Notes: generated by a model from the letters alone, not told the origin. 64,000 bases of DNA from Nocardiopsis dassonvillei_B (GCF_964273065.1 NZ_OZ186815.1:3906001-3970000); one strand, 5' to 3'. Numbered from the stretch's first letter, positions 38,508-49,571 are shown. A program made the numbers and translations.

Positions 38508-41174
38508 TCAGGGCGGCGAGACGAGCAGGAGGGAGGGGACGGCGTGCGGAAAGGCCAGGCGGAGCAGGCCGTACCCCGCTCCGGCCGCACCGGACAGCGC
38601 GGGCGCGGCGCCCGGGGTGAGGCGCCAGCCGCGGGCGCGGCCGTGCGCGAGCAGGCCGGCCGCGCCGCGCAGCGGGGCGTCGTCCGCCCCGCCGCCCCGC
38701 CGCCGGGCCGTCGACACCAGGAACTCCAGGACGCCCAGGTCGCCGTGGCAGGCACCGTGGTCGCCGGCGGAGCGCAGGCCGGAGCCGACCCCCAGCACTG
38801 CGTCGCGGACGGCGCGCTCCAGGGACGCCAGGTCCTCCAGGGCGGCCGAGCGCACCGCGGGCTCGCGCGTGTCGGCCAGCAGCGACAGGCGGGACAGGCC
38901 GATCCCCGCCAGGCCGCGGCACCAGGACACGTCCGTCGGCGGGTGCCGTTCCAGCACCTCCCGCTCCCGGGACAGCAGCCGGGCGACCGCCCCGCCGTAC
39001 CCCGCGCCGGGCAGTGCGGCGTCCATGCGGGCCAGCGCGACCAGGACGCCGGTGGAGCCCGAGGCCATGCCGGGCTCGGGTACGGGCTCCGCCTCGGCGA
39101 GCGCCGACGCGACGCGGTCGGCCACGGCCAGCGCTCCCGAGTCCGGCAGGACCGCGTGCAGGGAGAGGGCGGCCAGGACGGTGCCCGCCCGGCCCCCGGC
39201 CGTACCGGGGGAACCGCCCTCGGCGTGCCCGCGCAGCAGGTCCAGGTGTGCCAGGGCACCCCGTACCCAGGGGTCGCGGCCGTGCACCGAGCAGGCCGCG
39301 GCCAGGTGGACCAGCGCCGCCCCCGCCCGGGCGAACCGGTCCGGGTCGTCGGGGGAGAAGCGCAGGGCGGCGGAGTGGTCCGCGGCGGCCTCGGCGCGCG
39401 TCCGCGGGCCGGGGCCGCCGTCGAGGACGGCGAGCCGGGCCAGCAGCGGTCCGGCCCCCGGATCCCGCGGGGAGAGCCCGCGGGCGAGGTCGGTCGCGGC
39501 GGCCAGGGCGGTCGCCGGGTCCAGCGGCCGGTCGCCCGGGCGCGGGTCGGCCGCGTCGGGGTCGTCGGGGCACAGGTCGCGGGCGGCCCGGCGGACCAGA
39601 GCCACCGCGCCCCCGGCGCCGTGCCGGTCCAGGGACCGCAGCCGACGGCGCACGGACGCGGCCGGGGTCTCGACGAGCACCCCCGGGACGGTCCGGCCCG
39701 CGCTGTCGACCAGGTCGGCGGCCCCCGCCGGACCCGACAGGTGCGGCAGGTCGCCGTGGAGCAGGTCGGCCGACTCCGCCCGCAGCAGCGCCGACCACAG
39801 CCGGGCGTCGCCGTCACCGGGCAGCGGCCGGGGCAGCAGCAGCGAGCGTGTGAGGCCGTCGCGCAGCAGGTCCGGGCGGTCCCCGGCGTCCAGGGAGGGC
39901 GCGTAGAGGGCGGCCGGGTACAGGTCGTGCCGCAGCCGGGTCCGGGCCAGCCCGCCCAGCGGCCCCTCCCGGGACAGCCAGGTGCCGCGGTCGGCCACCA
40001 GGGCGTCGTAGGCGAACGCGAACCCGTCCGTCAGGGCCCCCGCGTGCCCCTCCAGCGGCAGCACCCCGCCACCGGACTCGGGCAGGTGGTCCTCGTCCTC
40101 CACGGGCTCCTCGTCCAGCGGGTCGTCCTCGTCGCCGGTGAGGAGCGCCGCCGGGTCCACCGGCCGCTCGGGGGAGCGCGCCGTCGCCGACAGCAGGCGC
40201 TCGGCGTCCGTCAGCACCGGGTGCGCGCCGTGCGCGACGACGTCCCGGTGGCGCGGCGCCCGGCCGGTCAGGGCGTGGGACAGCGCGGTGAGGGCGCCCA
40301 GCCGCCAGTAGAAGGCGCCGCCTTCTCCGTCGGGGCAGGCTTCGTGCTCGACGCGGAGCGTCCACCCGTGGTCGGGCAGGCGCAGCACCGGGGCGGCGGT
40401 CAGCCGGTGCTCGGGTCCGCGCGCGTTGAACCAGGAGACGATCTCCTCCCACAGCACCGCCGCGTCCGGCGGACGCGGGGCGTGGACCATCCGGGTGTCC
40501 CCGAACGAGACGACGGCGCCGACCAGCCCGCCCGGGCGGCGCACGTACCCGGAGCCGAAGTCCACCAGGGCCACCTCGTCCAGCCGGCCCCCGTGCAGCC
40601 CGTCCAGCGCCGGGAGGTCGGCGACGAGGTGGCGGGCCAGCTCCAGCCGGGACCCCTCCCACCGGGAGAGCACCTCCGCGACCCGGCGCAGCAGAACCGT
40701 GTACTCCTCCCACAGCTCGCGCTGGAACCGCGGGCGCGACAGCAGCTCCAGGTACGCGCGGAACCGGGCCTCCCCGCTCTCGCCGCCGATCCGCCCGGAG
40801 AGCTGGGCGAACTGCATCTCCAGGGCCACGGTCGGGGTCATCAGCCGGCTCAGCTCCTCGTCCGGCCACTCCCGGGCCAGCAGGTCCGGCAGCCCGGCCA
40901 GCCGGGGGTCGGCCCCCCGCACCAGCGCGGACACCGCGTCGTGCAGGGCCCGCTGGTGCCCGTGCACGGCGTCCAGGGCCGGGCGCAGGAACCCGGCCGC
41001 CCCGGGGTCGGCGAGGTACGCCTCCCGCGGGCGCCCGGCGTCCCGGCCCAGGGCGATGCGCCCGTCCGCGCGGCGCACCCACGGTTCCGGCCCGGCGGGG
41101 GCGGGCGCGTCCGCGGCGGGGTCGTCCGCCGCCCGCCACCAGGGGAGTTCCGCGACGGTCCATTGCCTTTCCAT
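38508..41174 (-). CDS. LanM-type (class II) lanthipeptide synthetase with degraded dehydratase motifs
   Basis: An 888-residue protein from ATG 41174 (GGGAG upstream). The N-terminal ~500 residues follow the DUF4135 dehydratase in order (VALVDFGSGYVRRPGGLVG; HAPRPPDAAVLWEEIVSWFN; FYWRLGALTALSHAL; HPVLTDAERLL; DLLHGDLPHLSGP). The KPR lysine is Ala (about 232), the GDxH motif is GYVR, and the DMHxEN motif reads APRHRD. The elimination Arg is kept but its Thr partner is Asp. The C-terminal LanC domain keeps all zinc ligands: WCRG (about C752) and CHG (about C809, H810), and ends VPSLLLVSPP. No LanA-like precursor is nearby. A non-dehydrating role or a trans substrate is inferred. Mini-SARP genes flank it. 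Confidence 0.85.
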   Translation of the reverse strand: MERQWTVAELPWWRAADDPAADAPAPAGPEPWVRRADGRIALGRDAGRPREAYLADPGAAGFLRPALDAVHGHQRALHDAVSALVRGADPRLAGLPDLLAREWPDEELSRLMTPTVALEMQFAQLSGRIGGESGEARFRAYLELLSRPRFQRELWEEYTVLLRRVAEVLSRWEGSRLELARHLVADLPALDGLHGGRLDEVALVDFGSGYVRRPGGLVGAVVSFGDTRMVHAPRPPDAAVLWEEIVSWFNARGPEHRLTAAPVLRLPDHGWTLRVEHEACPDGEGGAFYWRLGALTALSHALTGRAPRHRDVVAHGAHPVLTDAERLLSATARSPERPVDPAALLTGDEDDPLDEEPVEDEDHLPESGGGVLPLEGHAGALTDGFAFAYDALVADRGTWLSREGPLGGLARTRLRHDLYPAALYAPSLDAGDRPDLLRDGLTRSLLLPRPLPGDGDARLWSALLRAESADLLHGDLPHLSGPAGAADLVDSAGRTVPGVLVETPAASVRRRLRSLDRHGAGGAVALVRRAARDLCPDDPDAADPRPGDRPLDPATALAAATDLARGLSPRDPGAGPLLARLAVLDGGPGPRTRAEAAADHSAALRFSPDDPDRFARAGAALVHLAAACSVHGRDPWVRGALAHLDLLRGHAEGGSPGTAGGRAGTVLAALSLHAVLPDSGALAVADRVASALAEAEPVPEPGMASGSTGVLVALARMDAALPGAGYGGAVARLLSREREVLERHPPTDVSWCRGLAGIGLSRLSLLADTREPAVRSAALEDLASLERAVRDAVLGVGSGLRSAGDHGACHGDLGVLEFLVSTARRRGGGADDAPLRGAAGLLAHGRARGWRLTPGAAPALSGAAGAGYGLLRLAFPHAVPSLLLVSPP

Positions 41175-41273
41175 GTTCGGCTCCCGTTCCGACCGGGGTC
41201 CCGATGACGCACCGGTGCTCTGGACCCAGTCTCACCAGGGGCGTTCACGGCGCCATCACGCCGGGGCGGCGGC

Positions 41274-41302
41274 CGATAGGCGGGCGATAAGTGGGCGATG
41301 GG
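41274..41302 (+). promoter_or_regulatory. SARP box: three heptamers between the lanM-like gene and mini-SARP B
   Basis: CGATAGG (41274), CGATAAG (41285) and CGATGGG (41296) are separated by CGGG and TGGG, an exact 11-bp period. They end 56 bases before the mini-SARP B start and lie in the divergent region shared with the LanM-like gene, so they could serve both. Confidence 0.8.
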
Positions 41303-41357
41303 GGCCCCGGCGACAGTAGGTGTGCAGAGGTCGGACCCTTCCCGAGGAGGAGGCGAG

Positions 41358-41921
41358 ATGACGAGGACGGTGGAGGTATCGACACTGGGCCGCTGCGCCG
41401 TGGACGGCGCGGCCGTGGCCAACCGCAGGGCCGTGGAGCTGGCGGCGCTGGTCGCCCTGTCCCACGGGAGCGTGCACCGCGACCGGGTGCTGGTGGAGCT
41501 GTTCGAGGCCGACCCGGCCCCGTCGAGCCTGCCGACCCTGGCCATGCGCGCCCGCCGGGCGGGGATCCCCGTCCGCTACGACCGGCGCAGGGCCTGCTAC
41601 ACGCTGGACGGCGGCGTCCGGTTCGACGTCGTGGAGCTGTTGGGGCTCGTCCGCGCGGGGGAGCTGGAACGGGCCCTGGACCTCTACACGGGTCCCTTCC
41701 TGCCGACCAGCCAGAGCCCCTTCGCGGCGGACACCCGGGCCGATGTCGAGGGCGCCGTCGTGCGCGCGGTCCTGGCCCGGGGCGATGTCGCGCTGATGAC
41801 CCGGGCGGACCGGGTGGTCAAGCACCCGGAGCTGAGCGAGGAGCTGGTCCGGCGGGGCGCCGACCCCGCCACCGTCTCGCTGAGCCGTTCCTGGCTCTCC
41901 GGGCTCGGCTTTCCCGGCTGA
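41358..41921 (+). CDS. mini-SARP regulator B (winged helix plus truncated BTAD)
   Basis: A 187-residue protein from ATG 41358, preceded by GGAGGAGG. Its sequence tracks mini-SARP A (VSTLGRCAVDGAAVANRRAVE; SSLPTLAMRARRAGIPVRYDR; TGPFLPTSQSPFAADTR). It has one winged helix and a truncated BTAD, so it is shorter than ordinary SARPs. It diverges from the LanM-like gene. The pair A and B could form a heterodimer or act antagonistically on the same boxes (inference). Confidence 0.75.
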   Translation: MTRTVEVSTLGRCAVDGAAVANRRAVELAALVALSHGSVHRDRVLVELFEADPAPSSLPTLAMRARRAGIPVRYDRRRACYTLDGGVRFDVVELLGLVRAGELERALDLYTGPFLPTSQSPFAADTRADVEGAVVRAVLARGDVALMTRADRVVKHPELSEELVRRGADPATVSLSRSWLSGLGFPG

Positions 41922-41937
41922 CCCCCGGCTGACCCCC

Positions 41938-41958
41938 GGCCGGCCCCCGGGGCCGGCC
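41938..41958 (+). terminator. GC palindrome after mini-SARP B
   Basis: GGCCGGCCCC and GGGGCCGGCC around a central C, 17 bases after the stop codon. The loop must open several pairs, so it is only terminator-like. Confidence 0.4.
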
Positions 41959-42119
41959 CCGGGCCGCCCCTGGGCGGGAGGAGGACCCCGGACGACCGGA
42001 AAGGCCGCCCTTCCAGGTTCCCCTCCCACTGTGCCGGGGTGGTCTCTGGTACGTGTACGAGTCTCCGGCAGCGGATTCGCAGGGGCTTCACACGGCCCGG
42101 AAAAAAATTCTCGGCGGGA

Positions 42120-42146
42120 TGTCGATCCTGCGCGGCCCCGTTCGAC
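42120..42146 (+). promoter_or_regulatory. ECF42-type promoter (TGTCGA-N17-CGAC)
   Basis: TGTCGA at 42120..42125 and CGAC at 42143..42146, 54 bases before the YCII gene. This agrees with the TGTCGA / CGA(T)C pattern reported for ECF42 target promoters and predicts activation by the downstream sigma factor. Confidence 0.7.
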
Positions 42147-42199
42147 GAACAGGTGAGAGGCGGGGGAGAGGCCCCCGGACCGCACGGAAGGCGAACACC

Positions 42200-42646
42200 A
42201 TGCGCTACATGATGTCGATCATGTCCGACCCGCAGGCCGAGGCGAACACCGAGATGACCCCGGAGATCTTCGAGGCCATGGCCGCCTACAACGAGGAGCT
42301 GGTCAAGGCCGGGGTGCTGCTCGCCGGGGACGGCCTGGCGCCCTCCACCGAGGCCACCCGGGTGACCTTCTCCGACGGGAGGGCCCGCGTCACCGACGGC
42401 CCCTTCGCCGAGGCCAGGGAGTTCATCGCCGGGTACTGGATCATCCAGGTGTCCTCGCCCGAGGAGGCCGTGGAGTGGGCCAAGCGCTGCCCCCACCCGC
42501 CGGCGGGCGACACCACGGAGATGCACCTGGTCCTGCGCCGGATCATGGACACCGACGACTTCAGCGACGAGATGATGCCCGAGGAGCTCAAGGAGCGCGA
42601 GCGCGAACTGCGCAAGCAGAACGCCCACGAGGGGGAGGCGGGCTGA
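42200..42646 (+). CDS. DGPF/YCII-domain protein, ECF42 partner
   Basis: A 148-residue protein from ATG 42200. It opens MRYMMSIMSDPQ and carries the diagnostic VTDGPFAEAREFIAGYWI, the DGPF signature of the YCII-related family linked to ECF42 sigma factors. The central EAVEWAKRCPHPPAGDTTEMHL helix is also typical. It lies 48 bases before the sigma factor gene, under an ECF42-type promoter. The molecular function of DGPF proteins is not established. Confidence 0.9.
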   Translation: MRYMMSIMSDPQAEANTEMTPEIFEAMAAYNEELVKAGVLLAGDGLAPSTEATRVTFSDGRARVTDGPFAEAREFIAGYWIIQVSSPEEAVEWAKRCPHPPAGDTTEMHLVLRRIMDTDDFSDEMMPEELKERERELRKQNAHEGEAG

Positions 42647-42694
42647 CCACGGGCCGGGTTGCGGTGACGCGGCTCACGGTGCTCTCATGGGCCC

Positions 42695-43951
42695 GTGAGC
42701 CACACCGATACCCGGCGCGCGGTGGAGGCGGTCTGGCGCATCGAATCGGCCCGCCTCGTCGCCGCACTCACCCGCATGGTCGGCGACGTCGGCCTGGCCG
42801 AGGAGTTCGCCCAGGACGCGCTGGTCAGCGCTTTGGAGAAATGGCCGCGTGAGGGTGTGCCCGACCGGCCCGGCGCCTGGCTGACCACCGTCGCCAAACG
42901 CCGTGTCGTCGACCGCTGGCGGCGCGACGAGCGCTTCCAGGACCGCATGGCCGAGCTGGGCCGCCACATCGCCGAGAACGACGGGCGGGACGGGTTCGAC
43001 GCCGTCCTGGAGGAGGACTACGGCGACGACCTGCTGCGGCTCATGTTCGTGTGCTGCCACCCGGTGCTGTCCACGCAGGCGCGGGTCGCCCTGACCCTGC
43101 GGATGCTGGGCGGGCTGACCACCGACGAGATCGCCCGCGCGTTCCTGGTGCCCGAGCCGACCGTCGCCCAGCGCATCGTCCGCGCCAAGCGCACCCTGGC
43201 CGAGAGGAAGGTGCCGTTCGAGGTGCCCGTCGGCGAGGACCGCGACGCCCGGGTGGCCTCCGTGCTGGAGGTCGTCTACCTCGTCTTCAACGAGGGGTAC
43301 GCGGCGACCTCGGGCGACAGCCTCCTGCGCCCCGAGCTGTGCGAGGAGGCCATGCGGCTGGGCCGGGTGCTCGCCGGGCTGCTCCCGAAGGAGCGCGAGG
43401 TGCACGGACTGGTCGCGCTCATGGAGCTGCACGCCTCCCGGTTCCGCGCCCGGGTCGCCCCGGACGGGACCCCGGTACCGCTCGCCGAACAGGACCGCTC
43501 CCGCTGGGACCGGATGCTCATCACCCGGGGCATGGCGGCGCTGGTGCGGTCGCTGCCGCCCGACCCCTCCCTGCCGCGCGGGCCCTACGCCCTCCAGGCG
43601 GCGATCGCCGCGGAGCACGCCCGCGCCCTCACCCCGGAGGACACCGACTGGACCGTCATCGCAGCCCTCTACCTGGCGCTGGTCCGGGAGACCGGCTCCC
43701 CGGTGGTGGAGCTCAACCGGGCGGTGGCGGTGTCGATGGCCGACGGCCCGCAGGCGGCCCTGGAGATCACCGACGCCCTCCAGGGGGCCCTGGACGGCTA
43801 CCACCCGCTCCCTGCCGTCCGCGGAGACCTGCTGGAGCGGCTGGGCCGGCCGAAGGAGGCCGAGGCGGAGTTCCGCCGAGCGGCGTCCCTCACCCGCAAC
43901 GGGAGCGAGCGCGCCCTGCTGCTGGCCCGCGCCGACCGCGTCGCCCCCTGA
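42695..43951 (+). CDS. ECF42-type sigma factor with TPR-like C-terminal extension
   Basis: A 418-residue protein from GTG 42695. Region 2 (IESARLVAALTRMVGDVGLAE, EEFAQDALVSALEKWP) and region 4 (VALTLRMLGGLTTDEIARAFL then VPEPTVAQRIVRAKRTL) occupy the first ~175 residues. The ~230-residue extension (VLEVVYLVFNEGYAATSGDSL; LLPKEREVHGLVALMELHASR; LYLALVRETGSPVVELNRAVA) is the DUF6596/TPR part needed for activity in this group. It has no anti-sigma factor and is paired with a DGPF protein, the standard ECF42 context. Confidence 0.93.
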   Translation: MSHTDTRRAVEAVWRIESARLVAALTRMVGDVGLAEEFAQDALVSALEKWPREGVPDRPGAWLTTVAKRRVVDRWRRDERFQDRMAELGRHIAENDGRDGFDAVLEEDYGDDLLRLMFVCCHPVLSTQARVALTLRMLGGLTTDEIARAFLVPEPTVAQRIVRAKRTLAERKVPFEVPVGEDRDARVASVLEVVYLVFNEGYAATSGDSLLRPELCEEAMRLGRVLAGLLPKEREVHGLVALMELHASRFRARVAPDGTPVPLAEQDRSRWDRMLITRGMAALVRSLPPDPSLPRGPYALQAAIAAEHARALTPEDTDWTVIAALYLALVRETGSPVVELNRAVAVSMADGPQAALEITDALQGALDGYHPLPAVRGDLLERLGRPKEAEAEFRRAASLTRNGSERALLLARADRVAP

Positions 43952-44036
43952 CCCCCCGACGCATCCCGCACGGCGGGATTCTGCCGAGGGCAGTGAACCC
44001 TGGCGCGGGAGGGGAGGTCCGGGCCAGACTGCCCGC

Positions 44037-45032
44037 ATGAGACTTCTGGTACTGGGCGGCACCGAGTTCGTCGGGCGCGCGATCGTCGAGGACGCGCTGG
44101 AGCGGGGGTGGGACGTCACGGTCCTGCACCGCGGGACCGGGCAGGCCCCGCCGGGCGCGGCCGTGCTGCACGGCGACCGGCTGGCCCCGGACGGCCTGGC
44201 GGAGCTGGGGGAGGGCGAGTGGGACGCCGTCGTCGACACCTGGTCGGCGGCGCCCCGCGTGGTGGCGGAGTCCTCCCGCCTGCTGGCGGACCGGGCGGGC
44301 CGTTACTCCTACATCTCCAGCCGCTCCGTCTACACCTTCCCCGCGGCGCCCGGCTCCGACGAGACCTGGCCGACGGTGGACGGCGACCCCGGGGCCGACG
44401 GCACCGACTACGCGGCCGACAAGCGCGGCGGCGAACTGGCCGTGGAGGCGGCCTTCGGCGACCGCTCCCTGTTCGTGCGGGCCGGACTCATCCTCGGCCC
44501 CTACGAGAACATCGGCCGCCTGCCCTGGTGGCTGAACCGGATCGCCCGGGGCGGCCCCTTCCCCGCCCCCGGCCCCGCCGACCTGCCGATCCAGTACGTG
44601 GACGTCCGCGACCTGGCCGCCTGGACCCTGGACGCCACCGCGGCGGGGCTGTCCGGCCCGTTCAACCTGGTGAGCCCGCCCGGGCACGCCACCATGGGCG
44701 GGCTGATCGACGCCTGCGCCGCCGCCACAGGGTCGGGCGCCGAACCCGTGTGGCTCACCCCCGAGCAGGTCGCCGCGGCCGGGGTGGAGCCGTGGTCGCA
44801 GCTGCCGGTGTGGCTCCCGCCGGGCGAGCTGCACGACTCCCTGCACACCGGCGACGTCTCCCGCGCGGTGGCCGCCGGGCTGCGCTGCCGCCCGGTCGCC
44901 GAGACCGTCGCCGACACCTGGGAGTGGCTGGTCTCCCTCGGCGGCACCGCCCCGCAGCGGCCCGACCGCCCCGCCGTCGGCCTGCCCGAGGGCGCCGAGG
45001 AGCGCCTCCTCGCCGCGTCCGGCACCCGCTGA
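44037..45032 (+). CDS. NAD-dependent epimerase/dehydratase family protein (atypical SDR)
   Basis: A 331-residue protein from ATG 44037. It has a Rossmann opening MRLLVLGGTEFVGRAIVEDAL, YSYISSRSVYTFPA in the active-site region, YAADKRGGELAVE (YxxxK) and VRAGLILGPYENIGRLPWWL. It resembles isoflavone-reductase or RNA-stability type atypical short-chain dehydrogenases rather than sugar epimerases. The substrate is unknown. It is convergent with clpB across a strong terminator. Confidence 0.85.
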   Translation: MRLLVLGGTEFVGRAIVEDALERGWDVTVLHRGTGQAPPGAAVLHGDRLAPDGLAELGEGEWDAVVDTWSAAPRVVAESSRLLADRAGRYSYISSRSVYTFPAAPGSDETWPTVDGDPGADGTDYAADKRGGELAVEAAFGDRSLFVRAGLILGPYENIGRLPWWLNRIARGGPFPAPGPADLPIQYVDVRDLAAWTLDATAAGLSGPFNLVSPPGHATMGGLIDACAAATGSGAEPVWLTPEQVAAAGVEPWSQLPVWLPPGELHDSLHTGDVSRAVAAGLRCRPVAETVADTWEWLVSLGGTAPQRPDRPAVGLPEGAEERLLAASGTR

Positions 45033-45036
45033 CACG

Positions 45037-45070
45037 CCGCGGGGGCCGCCCGTCCGGGCGGCCCCCGCGG
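45037..45070. terminator. bidirectional terminator between epimerase-like gene and clpB
   Basis: A perfect 15-bp stem, CCGCGGGGGCCGCCC (45037..45051) with GGGCGGCCCCCGCGG (45056..45070), and a GTCC loop. It lies between two convergent genes. Confidence 0.75.
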
Positions 45071-45080
45071 TCGTGCCGGG

Positions 45081-47693
<2,613 letters not shown>

Positions 47694-47796
47694 GCGCGGT
47701 GACTCCTTTCACAAGTCTCGTGACGCAGGGTGGTGTTGCTCGGTCGACCAAGCCCCCGTGCCGCTGTGCGGAGCCCCGGTGGAACCGTTGCGGCCC

Positions 47797-48282
47797 TCAG
47801 GCCTCCTCGCCGGGGGCGCGGCCGGGGCCCTCCTGCGCGGAGTCCCCCAACCGGCCGTCGCCCTCGGCGGTGTTGAAGATCGTCACCCGGGTGCGCCGGA
47901 CCAGTTCGCCGCGCACCCCCGGCCCGCCCTCGGGGTGGGCCGGGCGCGACCGCCGGGCCACCGCCCGGCGTGCCGCCTCCAGTTCGTTGGCCAGGTGGAA
48001 CACGTGCTCGCGCAGCTGTTCCACCTCGTGTTCCAGCTCCAGGATCCGCTTGATCCCGGCCAGGTTGATGCCCTCCTCCTGGGACAGCCGCTGCACCTCG
48101 CGCAGCGTCTGCACGTCGCGCATGGAGTAGCGCCTACCGCGTCCGGAGGTCCGGCCCGGGGACACGATCCCCAGCCGGTCGTACTGCCGCAGCGTCTGCG
48201 GGTGCATGCCCGCCAGTTCGGCCGCCACGGATATGACGTAGACCGGGGCGTCCACGCCGAAGGAGTCGTTCATCGGTCTCAC
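47797..48282 (-). CDS. hspR: heat-shock repressor HspR (MerR family)
   Basis: A 161-residue protein. GTG 48282 overlaps the dnaJ stop (GTGA) and has GAAGGG upstream; ATG 48273 is the alternative. The MerR-type winged helix reads VYVISVAAELAGMHPQTLRQY, then DRLGIVSPGRTSGRGRRYSM. A coiled helix (LELEHEVEQLREHVFHLANEL) allows dimerisation. HspR binds HAIR inverted repeats and represses this operon with DnaK as co-repressor. A HAIR is present upstream of dnaK. Confidence 0.95.
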   Translation of the reverse strand: MRPMNDSFGVDAPVYVISVAAELAGMHPQTLRQYDRLGIVSPGRTSGRGRRYSMRDVQTLREVQRLSQEEGINLAGIKRILELEHEVEQLREHVFHLANELEAARRAVARRSRPAHPEGGPGVRGELVRRTRVTIFNTAEGDGRLGDSAQEGPGRAPGEEA

Positions 48283-49442
48283 GCACCCTTCGCCCGTGCT
48301 TCGAGCCCGTCGCGCGGGTCGTGGTCGGACGTCGCCGCGCGGAACTTCTCCAGGGCCTCACGGGCATCGCCGTTGAGGTTCGTGGGGACGGAGACCTCCA
48401 GGGTGACGATCATGTCCCCGGCGGTGCCGTCCTTGCGGGTCGCACCCTTGCCGCGCACCCGCAGTTTGTGGCCGTTCTGTGTGCCCGGTGGCACCTTGAC
48501 CGTCACCGGGAACCCGGAGAGGGTCGGGATGCGCACGTCGGCGCCGAGCACCGCCTCGGGGAAGGTGATCGGGACGGTGATCGTGACGTTGTCGCCGGTC
48601 CTGCCGAACACCGGGTGCTCCTTCACGTGGACGACGACGTACAGGTCGCCCGCGGGGCCGCCGTTCTCGCCCGGCGCGCCCTTGCCCTTGATGCGGATGC
48701 GCTGGCCGTCGGCCACCCCGGCGGGAATGCGCGTCTGGATGGTGCGGGTGCTCTTGCCGCGCCCGCTGCCGTGGCAGGTGGCGCAGGGGTCGTCGACGAC
48801 CAGGCCGCGCCCCTTGCACTCGCTGCACGGCTCCGACAGCGAGAAGCCGCCGAGGTTGGTGTTCTCGTGCCCGGTGCCCGCGCACTTGGGGCACATCCGC
48901 GGGGCGGTGCCCGCCTTGGCGCCGGTCCCCTTGCAGGTGGGACAGGGGGCTTCGCTGGCGAGCTGGAAGGAGCGGGTCGCCCCGGCCGCGGCCTCGCGGA
49001 AGGTCAGGGTGGTCTCGGTCTCCACGTCGGCGCCGCGCCTGCTGCGCGTCGCCGTGCCGCCCCGCCCCCGGCCGCCGAACAGCCCGCCGAAGAGGTCACT
49101 GAGGCGCTCTCCGCCGGTGCCGCCCGCGGTGCCGCCGCCCTGCCCGAACAGGTCGCTCATGTCGAACCCGCCCGGGCCGGTCCCGCCGCCGGGCCGGTAG
49201 GAGCCCCCGAACAGGGAGCGCGCGTCGTCGTACTCCTTGCGGCGCTTGTCGTCCGACAGGACGTTGTACGCCTCGGAGATCTCCTTGAAGCGGTTCTCCG
49301 CCTCGGGGTCGCCGGTGTTGGCGTCGGGGTGGTTCGCGCGTGCCAGCTTGCGGTAGGACGACTTGATCTCGTCCTTGGAGGCGGTCTTTGAGACTCCGAG
49401 GACCTTGTAGTAGTCCTTCTCCAGGTAGTCCTTGGTGCTCAT
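48279..49442 (-). CDS. dnaJ: co-chaperone DnaJ
   Basis: A 387-residue protein from ATG 49442. The J domain has DYYKVLGVSKTASKDEIKSSY and the HPD motif (ANHPDANTGD). A Gly/Phe-rich stretch follows, then four CxxCxGxG zinc motifs (CPTCKGTG, CPKCAGTG, CSECKGRG, CATCHGSG) and a C-terminal substrate-binding domain. It stimulates DnaK ATP hydrolysis. It is third in the dnaK-grpE-dnaJ-hspR operon. Confidence 0.97.
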   Translation of the reverse strand: MSTKDYLEKDYYKVLGVSKTASKDEIKSSYRKLARANHPDANTGDPEAENRFKEISEAYNVLSDDKRRKEYDDARSLFGGSYRPGGGTGPGGFDMSDLFGQGGGTAGGTGGERLSDLFGGLFGGRGRGGTATRSRRGADVETETTLTFREAAAGATRSFQLASEAPCPTCKGTGAKAGTAPRMCPKCAGTGHENTNLGGFSLSEPCSECKGRGLVVDDPCATCHGSGRGKSTRTIQTRIPAGVADGQRIRIKGKGAPGENGGPAGDLYVVVHVKEHPVFGRTGDNVTITVPITFPEAVLGADVRIPTLSGFPVTVKVPPGTQNGHKLRVRGKGATRKDGTAGDMIVTLEVSVPTNLNGDAREALEKFRAATSDHDPRDGLEARAKGA

Positions 49443-49519
49443 CGACTGGGTGCCTTCTCCCGCTGCTCAGATCGCGTCCGTTGTTGCCAGGTCGTCCCGG
49501 GCCTCCCGGGCCCGGGGTC

Positions 49520-49555
49520 GGCCCCGGCCGCACCCGGGGGGGTGCGGCCGGGGCC
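49520..49555 (-). terminator. strong hairpin between grpE and dnaJ
   Basis: A perfect 16-bp GC stem (49520..49535 with 49540..49555; arms GGCCCCGGCCGCACCC and its complement) with a four-base loop. Inside an operon it may attenuate transcription or act as an mRNA processing/stability element setting the DnaK:DnaJ ratio. Confidence 0.6.
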
Positions 49556-49571
49556 CTGCGGGGTCGTCCCG

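Noticed and set aside
47694..47796. A HAIR operator in front of clpB
   Set aside because: The gap contains only partial half-sites (ACAAGT, GAGTC) and no inverted repeat with the 7-base spacer.
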